Source: Solihabitans fulvus
Lineage (GTDB): Bacteria > Actinomycetota > Actinomycetes > Mycobacteriales > Pseudonocardiaceae
NCBI RefSeq assembly: GCF_008386585.1
Contig: NZ_VUOB01000042.1
Span: forward strand, 15,406-79,405
Reading direction: 5' to 3'
Length of the DNA: 64,000 nt
Below are positions 51,997-60,700 of the stretch, piece after piece. Made by a program: the position numbers and the translations under genes. Positions within the stretch are counted from its first letter, which is position 1. Each line of letters opens with the position of its first letter. The notes under the pieces were generated by a model. The model saw only the letters and a list, made by a program, of their open reading frames with translations. It ran no database searches and was not told where the DNA came from.

Positions 51997-54360
51997 TCAC
52001 ACCACGCGGCGGACCCTCAGCGTGTCGCGGTCCGGCACGTCCGGCCTCGGGCGGTGCGCGGTCGACCGGTCCGGGTCGACGGTGGCCAGCAGGGCGAGAA
52101 CCCGTTCCTGCTGCCCGGATTCGCCGATCTCCGTGAACACCTCGAGCGCCCGGCCGAGCAGTTCGGCCGCCACCGCGCGATTGCCCAGCGCCTCCTGGCA
52201 CCTGGCCAGGCCGAAGGATGCCAGTCCCTCCACGACGGCGAAGTGGTCGTCCGCCGCGAGGCCGAGCGACTCGCGGAACGCCTCGGCCGCCTCCGCCGAC
52301 TGGCCGGCCGCCTCCAACGCGTCCGCCAGTCGCAGCAGGCTGACCGCGAGATGATTGCGGTACTGCACCATTTCCGGCGATCGGTAGTAGCCGACCACCT
52401 TGCGGTGCACCGTGATCGCCTCCTCGAACCGGCCAACCTGGTGCAACGCCATGCCCAGCAGCGACAGCGCGACCTGCTTGCCGAACGGCTCGCCCAGCTC
52501 GTGGAACACCGCGAGCGCGGCGCGGATGCGCTCGGCCGCCTCGGTCGGCCTGCCGAGCATCAGCTGGATGCGCCCGCAGTGCTGCAACGCCCACGCCTCG
52601 AGCTTGCGGTTGCCGGTCTCGCGCGCCACGCGCCAGGCGCGCTCGTGCGCGCGCAGCGCCTCGTCGTGCCTGCCCCGCACCGCGCTGAGCACCGCGCCGA
52701 GGAAGTTCAGCTGCACGGCCTCCTCGGCGCGCATGCCGAGCGCCCGCGCCGAGGCGACCCCGTGCCCGAACACCTCGCACCACAGCAGTGGATCGGTGCG
52801 GAACTCCGAGTAGCTGTGCACCGCGTGGCTGAACGCCAACACCTCGGCGTGCCGGTCGGCGGCGGCCTCGTGCCGCAGGGCGGCCAGCCACAGCGGTTTC
52901 TCCGTGTCCAGCCAGTCGATCGCCTCCGTCCTGGTGGCGATGGCGGTGTCCTGCGGCGACGAGGCCGTCGGCAGGCAGCCCGGCGGCGAGAGCAGCACCC
53001 CGGCGTGTGTGCCGGTGGTGAGCAGCCACGTGGTCATCCGCTGTTCCGTCGCGCGGAGCTGCTCGGCGGGTTCCTCCAGCGCCAGCCGCTCGCCGGCGAA
53101 CACCCGCATCAAATCGTGCAGCACGTACCTGCCGGCGACCGGCGCGCCCTCCAGCATGCTGGCGTCGACCAGCTCCTCCAGGCTGCGTTCCGCGGTGTCC
53201 CGGTCGGTCGCGCTGAGCGCGGCGACGACGTCCGCGGCGAAGTCAGGGCCTGTCACCAGCGAGATCCGCCGGAACACCGACCTCGTCTCTGGGTCGCACT
53301 GCCGGTAGGACACCTCGAACGCCGCCCGCACCTCGAGGTCGCCCGCCGTCAGCGCGTTGAGCCTGCGCTGCTCGTCGTCCAGCTGGCGCACCAGGTTGTC
53401 GACCAGCCAGCGCGGCCGGGTGGCCAGCCGGTTGCCCGCGATCCGCAACGCCAGCGGCAGGTTTCCGCACAGCGCCGCGACCCGCCGAACGGACTCCGGT
53501 TCGGCCGACGCCCGGCTCGCTCCGATGATCGACCTGAGCAGGCGCACGGAGTCGGCCGGCCGGAGCACGTCCAGTTGCATCCTGGCGACCGATTCCAATC
53601 CGGAGAGAACGCGCCGGCTGGTCACCAGGACGAGGCAGCCGGGGCTGCTCGGCAGCAGCGGCCGCACCTGCGCCTCGTCGGCGGCGTTGTCCAGCAGCAG
53701 CGCCATTCTGCGGCCGCGCAGCAGCGACCGGTAGAGGCCGGCGCGCTCGTCGACGTGCGGCGGCAGCTGCTGTTCGGCGACGCCGAGGGCCACCAGGACC
53801 ATGCCGAGCGCCTGTTCCGTGGTGATCGGTTCCGGGCTGGTGCCGCGCAGGTTCACGAACAGCGAGCCGTCGGGATAGCGGTCGGCGAGCCGGTGGCCCG
53901 CGTGCACGGCGAAGGTCGTCTTGCCGACGCCGGGGGCGCCGTGGACGCTGATCACGGTGGCCGTGCGGTAGACGGGGGCCGATTCGTCGTCCAGCAGCGC
54001 GATCAGCTCGGCCAGTTCGTCCTCGCGGCCGGCGAGGTCGGCGACCTCGGGCGGGAGCTCGCGCGGCAGCGGATCCGGCTGGGCGGCCGGTTCCGGCGGC
54101 ACGACACGCGGTGTCGGTTCGCCTCGGCCGACGACGCGCAGGAACTCCGACCGGTCCCGCTCCCCCAGCGCCAACGCGACGGCCAGCGCGTGCGAGGTGC
54201 GGCGTTGCGGACGGCGCACCAGGCCGCGTTCCAGGTCGCTGATGGCGCGGGTGCTGACGCCGGACTTCTCGGCCAGTTCCTCCTGGGTGAGGCCGCTGGA
54301 CTTGCGGTGCTGGATGAGCAGGCGAGAGAGGGGCAGTCGTCCTGATCCACCGCTCGCCAT
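51997..54360 (-). CDS. Helix-turn-helix regulator with NB-ARC ATPase and TPR repeats
   Basis: A 787-residue STAND-type regulator. The XRE helix-turn-helix is at about 10-70 (LLIQHRKSSGLTQEELAEKSGVSTRAISDLERG). The NB-ARC module has Walker A GAPGVGKTTFAVHAG, the Walker B-like MALLLDNA and SRRVLSG. A TPR region fills the C-terminal third (for example HAWRVARETGNRKLEAWALQHCGRIQLMLGR). In actinomycetes such AfsR/SARP-like proteins act on secondary metabolism or development. ATG 54360 is chosen; the preceding sequence is GC-rich. It precedes the injection-system cluster and could regulate it, by position only. Confidence 0.88.
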   Translation of the reverse strand: MASGGSGRLPLSRLLIQHRKSSGLTQEELAEKSGVSTRAISDLERGLVRRPQRRTSHALAVALALGERDRSEFLRVVGRGEPTPRVVPPEPAAQPDPLPRELPPEVADLAGREDELAELIALLDDESAPVYRTATVISVHGAPGVGKTTFAVHAGHRLADRYPDGSLFVNLRGTSPEPITTEQALGMVLVALGVAEQQLPPHVDERAGLYRSLLRGRRMALLLDNAADEAQVRPLLPSSPGCLVLVTSRRVLSGLESVARMQLDVLRPADSVRLLRSIIGASRASAEPESVRRVAALCGNLPLALRIAGNRLATRPRWLVDNLVRQLDDEQRRLNALTAGDLEVRAAFEVSYRQCDPETRSVFRRISLVTGPDFAADVVAALSATDRDTAERSLEELVDASMLEGAPVAGRYVLHDLMRVFAGERLALEEPAEQLRATEQRMTTWLLTTGTHAGVLLSPPGCLPTASSPQDTAIATRTEAIDWLDTEKPLWLAALRHEAAADRHAEVLAFSHAVHSYSEFRTDPLLWCEVFGHGVASARALGMRAEEAVQLNFLGAVLSAVRGRHDEALRAHERAWRVARETGNRKLEAWALQHCGRIQLMLGRPTEAAERIRAALAVFHELGEPFGKQVALSLLGMALHQVGRFEEAITVHRKVVGYYRSPEMVQYRNHLAVSLLRLADALEAAGQSAEAAEAFRESLGLAADDHFAVVEGLASFGLARCQEALGNRAVAAELLGRALEVFTEIGESGQQERVLALLATVDPDRSTAHRPRPDVPDRDTLRVRRVV

Positions 54361-54707
54361 CCGCACACCCCGCCCTCGGTCGCGACGTCCAGCGCGGATC
54401 GTCCGTCCACACGAGGCGTCGCTCTGCCCCCTCGGTGGAACCGCTTCCATCGTTCATCCTGGGGCACCGATATTCGTCCCGTGAACCGCCTTCCGGGCGA
54501 CCCGAGCCCCCACGACCGGCCGCCGTGACGATCACCACAGGTGCACAGTGCATCGAGTGACGGAACGGCCGCGTCATCGGCAGATACACAGAAATCGTTC
54601 TGCGCGTGGAACTTCGTGGTGCACGGGTCGGGCCGGTGCTTGGCTCGACACAGCGGAAGCGGGTGGGAGGGCCAAATGCCGAGCAGGGCGGGGCGTGCGG
54701 TGGAGTG
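54361..54707. other. Intergenic region upstream of the NB-ARC regulator
   Basis: 347 bp between the minus-strand membrane protein's stop and the regulator's start. It must hold the regulator promoter. I see no further gene, tRNA or strong palindrome here. Confidence 0.55.
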
Positions 54708-56012
54708 TCAGCGCGACGGTTGGGGCTGGTCACGCAGTTCACCGTTGACGTTGAGCACCTCGACGCAGCCGGCCGCCTGCTGCCCGCTCGCCGGGGTGCC
54801 CGGCTTGGCGCAGGTGACGGCCGCGCTCACGGTGGCGTCCGCCGGCACCTCGATGGGGGTGACCCAGTGGTAGTCCTGGTTGCGGAAGGTCTCCATCGCG
54901 ATGGTGGTGATGGTCCGGTCGCCGAACGCGACGGTCAGCACGCCCTCGTCGCCCTGGAAGTTCGCCAACACCAGGTCGGTGATCAGGAACACCTTGCCGG
55001 TCGGGACGGTGTACGCGCCGGTGCTCTGCGCGCCGCCGTTCGTGCGGACCTCGATGGTGGCGGAACTCTGCTGCCCGTTGCCGCCCGCCGTGCCGGGCTG
55101 CGCTGCGCCGGTCTGCGCCGGGTTGGCCTGCGAGGTGTTCGCCGCCGCACCGGGTTTCTGGGCGGCCGGCGCGTTCGGCGCGGACGGACCCGGGGCCAAC
55201 TGTCCTGCCTGGACCAGTTGGTTCGCCTTGTCCTCCGCCGCCTGCTTGGCCGCGCTGCGCACCGCGGGCCGGACCAGCGCGAACCAGGCCACCACCAGCG
55301 CGATCAGCAGCGCCAACAGGGCGAGCAGCCACCGAGGCAGAATGGCGAGTTGCACCAACTCGCCGTCGAGTGCCCTCGGCAGCGGCGGATCCTTCTCGAT
55401 CGGCGGCGTGGCCTCCGGAGTCGCGACGAGCTGGAACGGCGTGCCAACGGACTTGCCGAACCAGATCAGCTTCCGCACGCGCACGCGAAGCCGGACCTCC
55501 GCCGTGTCACCGGGTTCGATGGCCACGCTGGACGGCACGCCCCGGTAGCGCAGCTCGGCGGCGGCGTCGGTCGCGTCGAGCGCCACCGTGATCGGCGTGT
55601 TGCCCTCGTTGCGCAGCTGGGCGCGGAAGCGGGCGCGCCACCAACCGCGCCGACGCTGGGGCACCAGCGTGGCGTCGAGCTGCCCGAACGCCTCAATGGT
55701 CACCGTCGTCTCCGGAACGGCCACCAGTTCGGGTTTCTCCGTCGGCAGCACCCTGACGGCGAGCGGCACTTCGCCGGCGCGCACCTCGGGCGAGCGCGGC
55801 GGGTGCAGGCGAATCGTGACGGTGCCCGAGGTGCCCGGGTACAGCGACAGCCGGGCGGGTTCGACCTCGGCCCACGGCGCGCATGGGCCGATCACCTCGA
55901 ACGTGTAGGCCTCCACGATGTCGCTGTCGTTGCGCACGGTCAGGCTGGTCGTCGCGGTGTCGCCAGGGGTGACCACGACGGCCGTGAAGTCGAGCTCTGC
56001 TGAGGTCGTCAC
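54708..56012 (-). CDS. Single-pass membrane protein with Ig-like domains, candidate injection-system anchor
   Basis: A 434-residue protein without a signal peptide. Residues about 5-110 and 110-200 are two Ig-like beta-sandwich domains (VTPGDTATTSLTVRNDSD, LRNEGNTPITVALDATDAAAELR). A helix at about 227-247 crosses the membrane. After a Gln/Ala/Pro-rich linker comes a C-terminal beta domain (TGKVFLITDLVLANFQGDEGVLTVAFGDR). N-terminus probably inside, C-terminus outside. It precedes the contractile-injection genes in divergent orientation. A membrane protein (CisA) is reported, from memory, to anchor Streptomyces particles; equivalence is not shown. GTG 56012 is used. Confidence 0.78.
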   Translation of the reverse strand: MTTSAELDFTAVVVTPGDTATTSLTVRNDSDIVEAYTFEVIGPCAPWAEVEPARLSLYPGTSGTVTIRLHPPRSPEVRAGEVPLAVRVLPTEKPELVAVPETTVTIEAFGQLDATLVPQRRRGWWRARFRAQLRNEGNTPITVALDATDAAAELRYRGVPSSVAIEPGDTAEVRLRVRVRKLIWFGKSVGTPFQLVATPEATPPIEKDPPLPRALDGELVQLAILPRWLLALLALLIALVVAWFALVRPAVRSAAKQAAEDKANQLVQAGQLAPGPSAPNAPAAQKPGAAANTSQANPAQTGAAQPGTAGGNGQQSSATIEVRTNGGAQSTGAYTVPTGKVFLITDLVLANFQGDEGVLTVAFGDRTITTIAMETFRNQDYHWVTPIEVPADATVSAAVTCAKPGTPASGQQAAGCVEVLNVNGELRDQPQPSR

Positions 56013-56167
56013 GCTCCGCACGCTAGGCGCGGCCCGCACGCGGCCGGCAGGTAACGGCGGGCACCCGGCAGGCAGACCCGGTGCCCTCGCGGGGCAGCGG
56101 GTGGTGCCCGAAGGCTCCGGAGCACGCGGGGTAGCGCGGAGTTCCGGATCGAGGAAGGGAGTTGGCG

Positions 56168-56794
56168 ATGGGGCCACGAGTGCCGGTCGCGACGTACGCG
56201 GCTGACCCGATCCTGCGTTTCGGCGTCGCTCATCAGCTGCGTCCCCGGCCCGAGGTGGAGCTGCTCGGGCCCGACGAGGAGGACCGCGCGAAGGTCGCCC
56301 TGGTGGTGGTCGACCAGGTCGACGAGGACGCCGTGCAGTTGTTGCTGCGGCTGCGGCGTTCGTCGGCGGCCCGCACGGCGCTGGTCGTCGGCCGGTTCGA
56401 GGGCGCGGCGCTGCGCAGCGCGATCGAGTGCGGGGTCGCCGCGGTGCTGCGGCGGTCCGAGGCCGACCAGGATCGGCTCGTCGCGGTCGTCACGGCCGTC
56501 GCGCGGGGCGAGGGCGTGCTGCCTGGCGACCTGCTCGGGCAGCTGCTCGACCACGTCGGGCAGCTTCAGCGCGCCGCGCTCGACCCGAGGGGCGTGACGC
56601 TGTCGACCCTGGCGGCCAGGGAGGTCGACGTGCTCCGGCTGGTCTCGGAGGGCTTCGACACCAACGAGATCGCGGACAAGCTGTCCTACTCCGAGCGCAC
56701 GATCAAGAACATCCTGTACGAGATCAACACTCGGCTGCGGCTGCGCAACCGGGCGCACGCGGTGGGGTATGCCATGCGGAACGGGCTGATCTGA
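56168..56794 (+). CDS. LuxR/FixJ-type regulator with degenerate receiver domain
   Basis: A 208-residue protein. Residues 1-125 look like a receiver domain with one acidic site (ALVVVDQVDEDA) but without the usual Lys-containing motif (TALVVGRF), so phosphorylation is doubtful. The LuxR helix-turn-helix is clear (about 150-200): LAAREVDVLRLVSEGFDTNEIADKLSYSERTIKNILYEINTRLRLRNR. ATG 56168 follows GGGAG; a TTG 6 bp earlier is less likely. It is first in the plus-strand contractile-injection cluster and is the likely local regulator. Confidence 0.88.
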   Translation: MGPRVPVATYAADPILRFGVAHQLRPRPEVELLGPDEEDRAKVALVVVDQVDEDAVQLLLRLRRSSAARTALVVGRFEGAALRSAIECGVAAVLRRSEADQDRLVAVVTAVARGEGVLPGDLLGQLLDHVGQLQRAALDPRGVTLSTLAAREVDVLRLVSEGFDTNEIADKLSYSERTIKNILYEINTRLRLRNRAHAVGYAMRNGLI

Positions 56795-56911
56795 TCCGCC
56801 GTCCGTGCCCCAATTACTCCGGCGGACTTCCCGTGGCCGTGCCCGCGCGGTCCTGCTTGCCTCGCCCGCGCCGCAGCACGATGACTGGCAGCCCTAGGTT
56901 CGGAGGTGGCC

Positions 56912-59900
56912 GTGTCCGGTGGAATCCGACGTGCGGCGCGCGCCAGGATCGCCACCGCCGCCGTGGTGGTCATGCTGTCCGCGCTGGCGACCGTGGCGGG
57001 TTCCCCTGCCGCCGCAGCGGATCCGACGCCGGAGGCGAGCGGCCGGATCGGTTTCGCCGGCACCGGGCACCACAGCCTCGGGCAGGTGCTCGACCCGAAT
57101 CCGGGGCGACAGCAGGGCAGCACCGAGCTGTTCGGCGCCGGCCCCGCCCACTTCGACGACCAGCCGTCGGCCAGGGGCGGCCTGCTGGTGTTCACCAGCC
57201 TGCGGGACGCGCCGACCCCGCAGGTGTACCTGCGCGACGCGACCGGGGCGACGCGGCGGCTCACCACCGGCCGGGACGCCGCGCACCCGCAGCTGTCCCC
57301 CGACTTCGCCTGGGTGGTGTTCGACTCCGCCGAGCCGGCGGCCGGCGGCCGGCAGCAGCGGGTGGTGTGGCTGGTGCGCGCCGACGGCACCGGGCTGCGC
57401 AGGCTCACCGACACGGCGGCCGACGAGGCCTGGCCGACGTTCTCCGCCGACGCCGGCCGGATCGCCTTCTCCAGCAACGCGAGCGGCCGCTGGCAGATTT
57501 TCGTGCGGCCGGTCGCCGGCGGCCCGGCCACCCGGCTGACCGACGAACCGGCCGGCGCGGCCACGCAGCCCGCGTGGAACCCGGTGAACGACGCGGCGCA
57601 CCGCGACCAGCTGGTCTACGTCCTCGACGCGGACGGCGACCTCGGCACCACCCTCGACCAGAGCCTGCGGCTCACCAGGGGCGCGCCCGTCGGCGTCCCG
57701 GTGCTGACCGGCGCGCAGGCGGGCTGGCAGGGCAGGCTGCCCGCGTGGCAGCCCAACGGCGACGGGCTGCTGTTCCTCAGCGTCGACAGCAACACGGCCG
57801 CCGTCCGCGGCACCGTCGACCAGGTCTACGTCGTCCCCAACGCCTCGGCCGGGCCGCCCGGCAACGCCCCGCTGCTGCTGCTCGCCGAGGACCGGCTGGT
57901 GGACTCGGCGACCTGGTTGGTCGACGCGGCCGGCCAACATCTGGTGGTCGGCAGGACCACCGCGATCACCCGCAACGTCGTGTCGTCGCAGGACATCCGC
58001 ACCGACGGCAGCGACCCGCGCGACCTGCGGGTGTCGGTACTCACCGAGGATCCGGCCGCGGCGACCAACAGCGCCGTCCTGTTCAACCCCGCCCCCGGGT
58101 TCGATCCGTGGACGATCCGGCAGAGCTACTCGCCGGACGGCCGGCGCGTCGCGGTGAGCCGGTTCGAGACGGTGAACGGCGTGCGGTCCGAGCGGATCTG
58201 GATCAGCGATCCAGACGGCACGAACGCGCACCTGCTGCCCATCGCGGACCGCAGGGACGGCGACTGGGAGACCGACGTCGAGTGGTCGCCGGACAGCAGC
58301 ACGATCGCACTCGCCCGCCGCTCGCCCGGCGCGATCAACCGCAGGGGCGGCCCGAGCCGCATCATCCTGGTCCGCGTCGACACCGGCGCGGTGATCGGCA
58401 GGCTGCCCCCGAACCCGGCCGCCGACCAGGACGACGGGCAGCCGACGTGGTCCTCGGACGGCACGCTGCTCGCGTTCAGCCGGGGCACGGTGGCCGGCGG
58501 GCCGGACGGCCAGCCACGGGACCAGCACATCTGGATCACTCGCGTGGCCGCCCTTGACCAGCAGCGGGACCTGAGCGCCGCGATCTGCGGCTGCGGCGTC
58601 ACGGACGACAGCCCGGTGTTCGCGCCGGACGGCCGCAGCCTGGTGTTCAACCGGGAGAGCGACGGCCTGCTCCAGATCTCGCTCGCCGACGGCGGCTGCC
58701 AGGTGTTGCTGCCGGTCGGCCAGAACTCGTGCATCGGGCCGGTGACCGCGCCGGGCGGGCCGTTCCAGCCGCGCGATGTGGCGTGGTCGCCGGACGGCAA
58801 GCGGATGGTGCTGACGGTCCGGCGCGCGGCCGACCCGAACTCGCCGGAGACCCTGGCCGTCCTCGATCCCGCGACGCGGGCGCTGACCACGCTCGGCGCC
58901 GCGCTGCCCGGCCGGCAGAAGGAACCGAGCTGGCAGGCCACCTCGGACCTGTCCATCGCGGCGCCGCCCGCCGCGCCGCCCGTGCTGACCGGGACGGACG
59001 AGCGAATCACGGCCGTGATCACCAACCGGGGCCTCGCGCCGACCGGCACGACCGTGTCGGTGTCTATGCCGGGTGGGCTGCGGCTGGACGGCCTGACCGG
59101 GCTCCAGGGCGCCTGCGACACCGCGACGCTGGCCTGCGATCTCGGCGTGCTGCCGCCGGGCGGCACGGCCACGGTCGTCGCGACCGTGACGGGGCTGGTC
59201 GCCGGCGACCAGCGGCTCGGGTGGTCGGTGGCCGGGACGGTGCTCGACCTCGCGCCGGCCGACAACGCCGCCGAGACGGTGGTCCCGGTGACCTCGCCCG
59301 CCCCGCCGCCGCCACCTCCACCGCCGCCTCCCCCACCACCGCCGCCTCCCCCACCGCCACCGCTGCCGACCTCGGCCGTACCGACCGTCGCGGTGATCGC
59401 GCAGCCGAACCCCGCCTACGTGGGCGGACGGACGACCGTGCGCTACACGGCAGGCAACCAGGGCACCGCCGTGGCCGCCGGGCTGCGGCTCGACCTCGGC
59501 CTGCCGGCCGGCATCCCCGTGGTCACCCTCCCGCCCGGGTGCACGGCGGCGAGCTGCGCGCTGCCCGACCTGCCGCCCGGCGCGACCGCCGTGGTGCAGG
59601 TCGTGCTGGCCCCGACCGCGCCGACCGTCGCCACGATCCCCACCGCGCTGCGGTCCGCCAACGCCAACACCGCGCAGGCCGCCACCACGCTGCGGGTGCT
59701 GCAACCCCGCATCGTCGCCGTGCCGCCGATCGGCAAGCCCGGCTTCGTGACCTCGGTGCGCGGCCTCGACTTCCCGCCCGGCGCGCCGGTCCAGTTGACC
59801 TGGACACCCGGCATCACCGCGGCGGCGGCCCCGACGCTGCCGCTGGCCGACGGCCGGTTCGTCGCGCAGCTGCTGATCCTGGCCAAGGACCAGACCGGGC

Positions 59901-60004
59901 CCCGCGTCATCACCGCGACCGGCGCGGGCTTCAGCCCGGTGACCACGCCGTTCCTGGTGGTGGCCGGCACCATCGGTCCCCCTTCAATGATCTCTCGCCG
60001 CTAG
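56912..60004 (+). CDS. Secreted PD40/TolB-like propeller with DUF11-like repeats
   Basis: A 1030-residue exported protein. A signal peptide (residues 1-36) is followed by a WD40-like PD40 propeller (for example LTTGRDAAHPQLSPDFAWVVFDSAE and SPDGRRVAVSRF, repeated to about 690). A DUF11-like domain comes next (LSIAAPPAAPPVLTGTDERITAVITNRGLAPTGT), then a run of over 20 prolines (codons about 59297-59362), another DUF11-like domain and a final Ig-like segment. GTG 56912 follows GGAGG. The next ribosome site AGGAGG lies across its stop, so it is part of the injection operon. Role unknown; perhaps cell-surface contact. Confidence 0.85.
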   Translation: MSGGIRRAARARIATAAVVVMLSALATVAGSPAAAADPTPEASGRIGFAGTGHHSLGQVLDPNPGRQQGSTELFGAGPAHFDDQPSARGGLLVFTSLRDAPTPQVYLRDATGATRRLTTGRDAAHPQLSPDFAWVVFDSAEPAAGGRQQRVVWLVRADGTGLRRLTDTAADEAWPTFSADAGRIAFSSNASGRWQIFVRPVAGGPATRLTDEPAGAATQPAWNPVNDAAHRDQLVYVLDADGDLGTTLDQSLRLTRGAPVGVPVLTGAQAGWQGRLPAWQPNGDGLLFLSVDSNTAAVRGTVDQVYVVPNASAGPPGNAPLLLLAEDRLVDSATWLVDAAGQHLVVGRTTAITRNVVSSQDIRTDGSDPRDLRVSVLTEDPAAATNSAVLFNPAPGFDPWTIRQSYSPDGRRVAVSRFETVNGVRSERIWISDPDGTNAHLLPIADRRDGDWETDVEWSPDSSTIALARRSPGAINRRGGPSRIILVRVDTGAVIGRLPPNPAADQDDGQPTWSSDGTLLAFSRGTVAGGPDGQPRDQHIWITRVAALDQQRDLSAAICGCGVTDDSPVFAPDGRSLVFNRESDGLLQISLADGGCQVLLPVGQNSCIGPVTAPGGPFQPRDVAWSPDGKRMVLTVRRAADPNSPETLAVLDPATRALTTLGAALPGRQKEPSWQATSDLSIAAPPAAPPVLTGTDERITAVITNRGLAPTGTTVSVSMPGGLRLDGLTGLQGACDTATLACDLGVLPPGGTATVVATVTGLVAGDQRLGWSVAGTVLDLAPADNAAETVVPVTSPAPPPPPPPPPPPPPPPPPPPPLPTSAVPTVAVIAQPNPAYVGGRTTVRYTAGNQGTAVAAGLRLDLGLPAGIPVVTLPPGCTAASCALPDLPPGATAVVQVVLAPTAPTVATIPTALRSANANTAQAATTLRVLQPRIVAVPPIGKPGFVTSVRGLDFPPGAPVQLTWTPGITAAAAPTLPLADGRFVAQLLILAKDQTGPRVITATGAGFSPVTTPFLVVAGTIGPPSMISRR

Positions 60005-60013
60005 GAGGCATCG

Positions 60014-60700
60014 GTGATCCACGAGGTGGACGAGGGGCTGCGGCTGCTGCTCGCCGAGGAGGGCCTGCCCGGCGACGGCGTGGAACTCGTCTTCGACGCC
60101 CCGACCAAGGACTGGGCCGCCAAGCGCAACGCGCCGACCGTGAACGTGTTCCTCTACGACCTGCGCGAGGACCTGACCCGGCGGCGCACCGGCACGCAGG
60201 AGGAGCACGACGGCGACGGCACGGTCGTCGGCTGGCAGGAGCCGCCGCTGTGGTACCAGCTCTCCTACCTGGTGAGCGCGTGGACCACCCGGCCGATCGA
60301 CGAGCACCGGCTGCTCTCGGAGGTGCTGCGGGGCGTGTCCCGGCACGACACGCTACAGACGGACTGGCTCACCGGATCGCTCGCCGAGCTGGGCCTGGCC
60401 GTGCTGGTCGACGCGGGAGGCGCGGTCCCCGACGGCAACGCGGCGACGGACCTGTGGTCCGGGCTCGGCGGACAGCTCAAGCCCTCGATCGGCCTGCGGG
60501 TGATCGCCCCGCTCCAGGGCAACCGCGAGCCGGCCGGGCCGCCGGTCACCGAGGGCATGGTCGTGCGCGTCGGCGGGACCGACGAGGACGGGCGGCGGCT
60601 GCGGTACGAGGGGCCGACCACCGCGCAGGGCACCGGCCTGGCGCCGACGCGGCCGAAACCGCCGCCGGGGGCCGGGCGGCGACGGCGGGGGCGCCTGTGA
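60014..60700 (+). CDS. DUF4255 family contractile-injection-system protein
   Basis: A 228-residue protein. It opens IHEVDEGLRLLLAEEGLP and continues PTVNVFLYDLREDLTRR, PPLWYQLSYLVSAWTTRPIDEHRLLSEVLRG, the hallmark of DUF4255. These proteins occur in phage-tail-like injection clusters and act at the tube/sheath terminus or in assembly. GTG 60014 follows AGGAGG, which overlaps the stop of the PD40 gene. Its stop overlaps the ATPase start (GTGA). Both couplings show one operon. Confidence 0.92.
   Translation: MIHEVDEGLRLLLAEEGLPGDGVELVFDAPTKDWAAKRNAPTVNVFLYDLREDLTRRRTGTQEEHDGDGTVVGWQEPPLWYQLSYLVSAWTTRPIDEHRLLSEVLRGVSRHDTLQTDWLTGSLAELGLAVLVDAGGAVPDGNAATDLWSGLGGQLKPSIGLRVIAPLQGNREPAGPPVTEGMVVRVGGTDEDGRRLRYEGPTTAQGTGLAPTRPKPPPGAGRRRRGRL

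Noticed and set aside
58729..60696. A long open frame reading into the ATPase gene from upstream
   Set aside because: Its N-terminal part overlaps the PD40 and DUF4255 genes out of frame and has arginine-rich low-complexity composition. The real start is the GTG at 60697.
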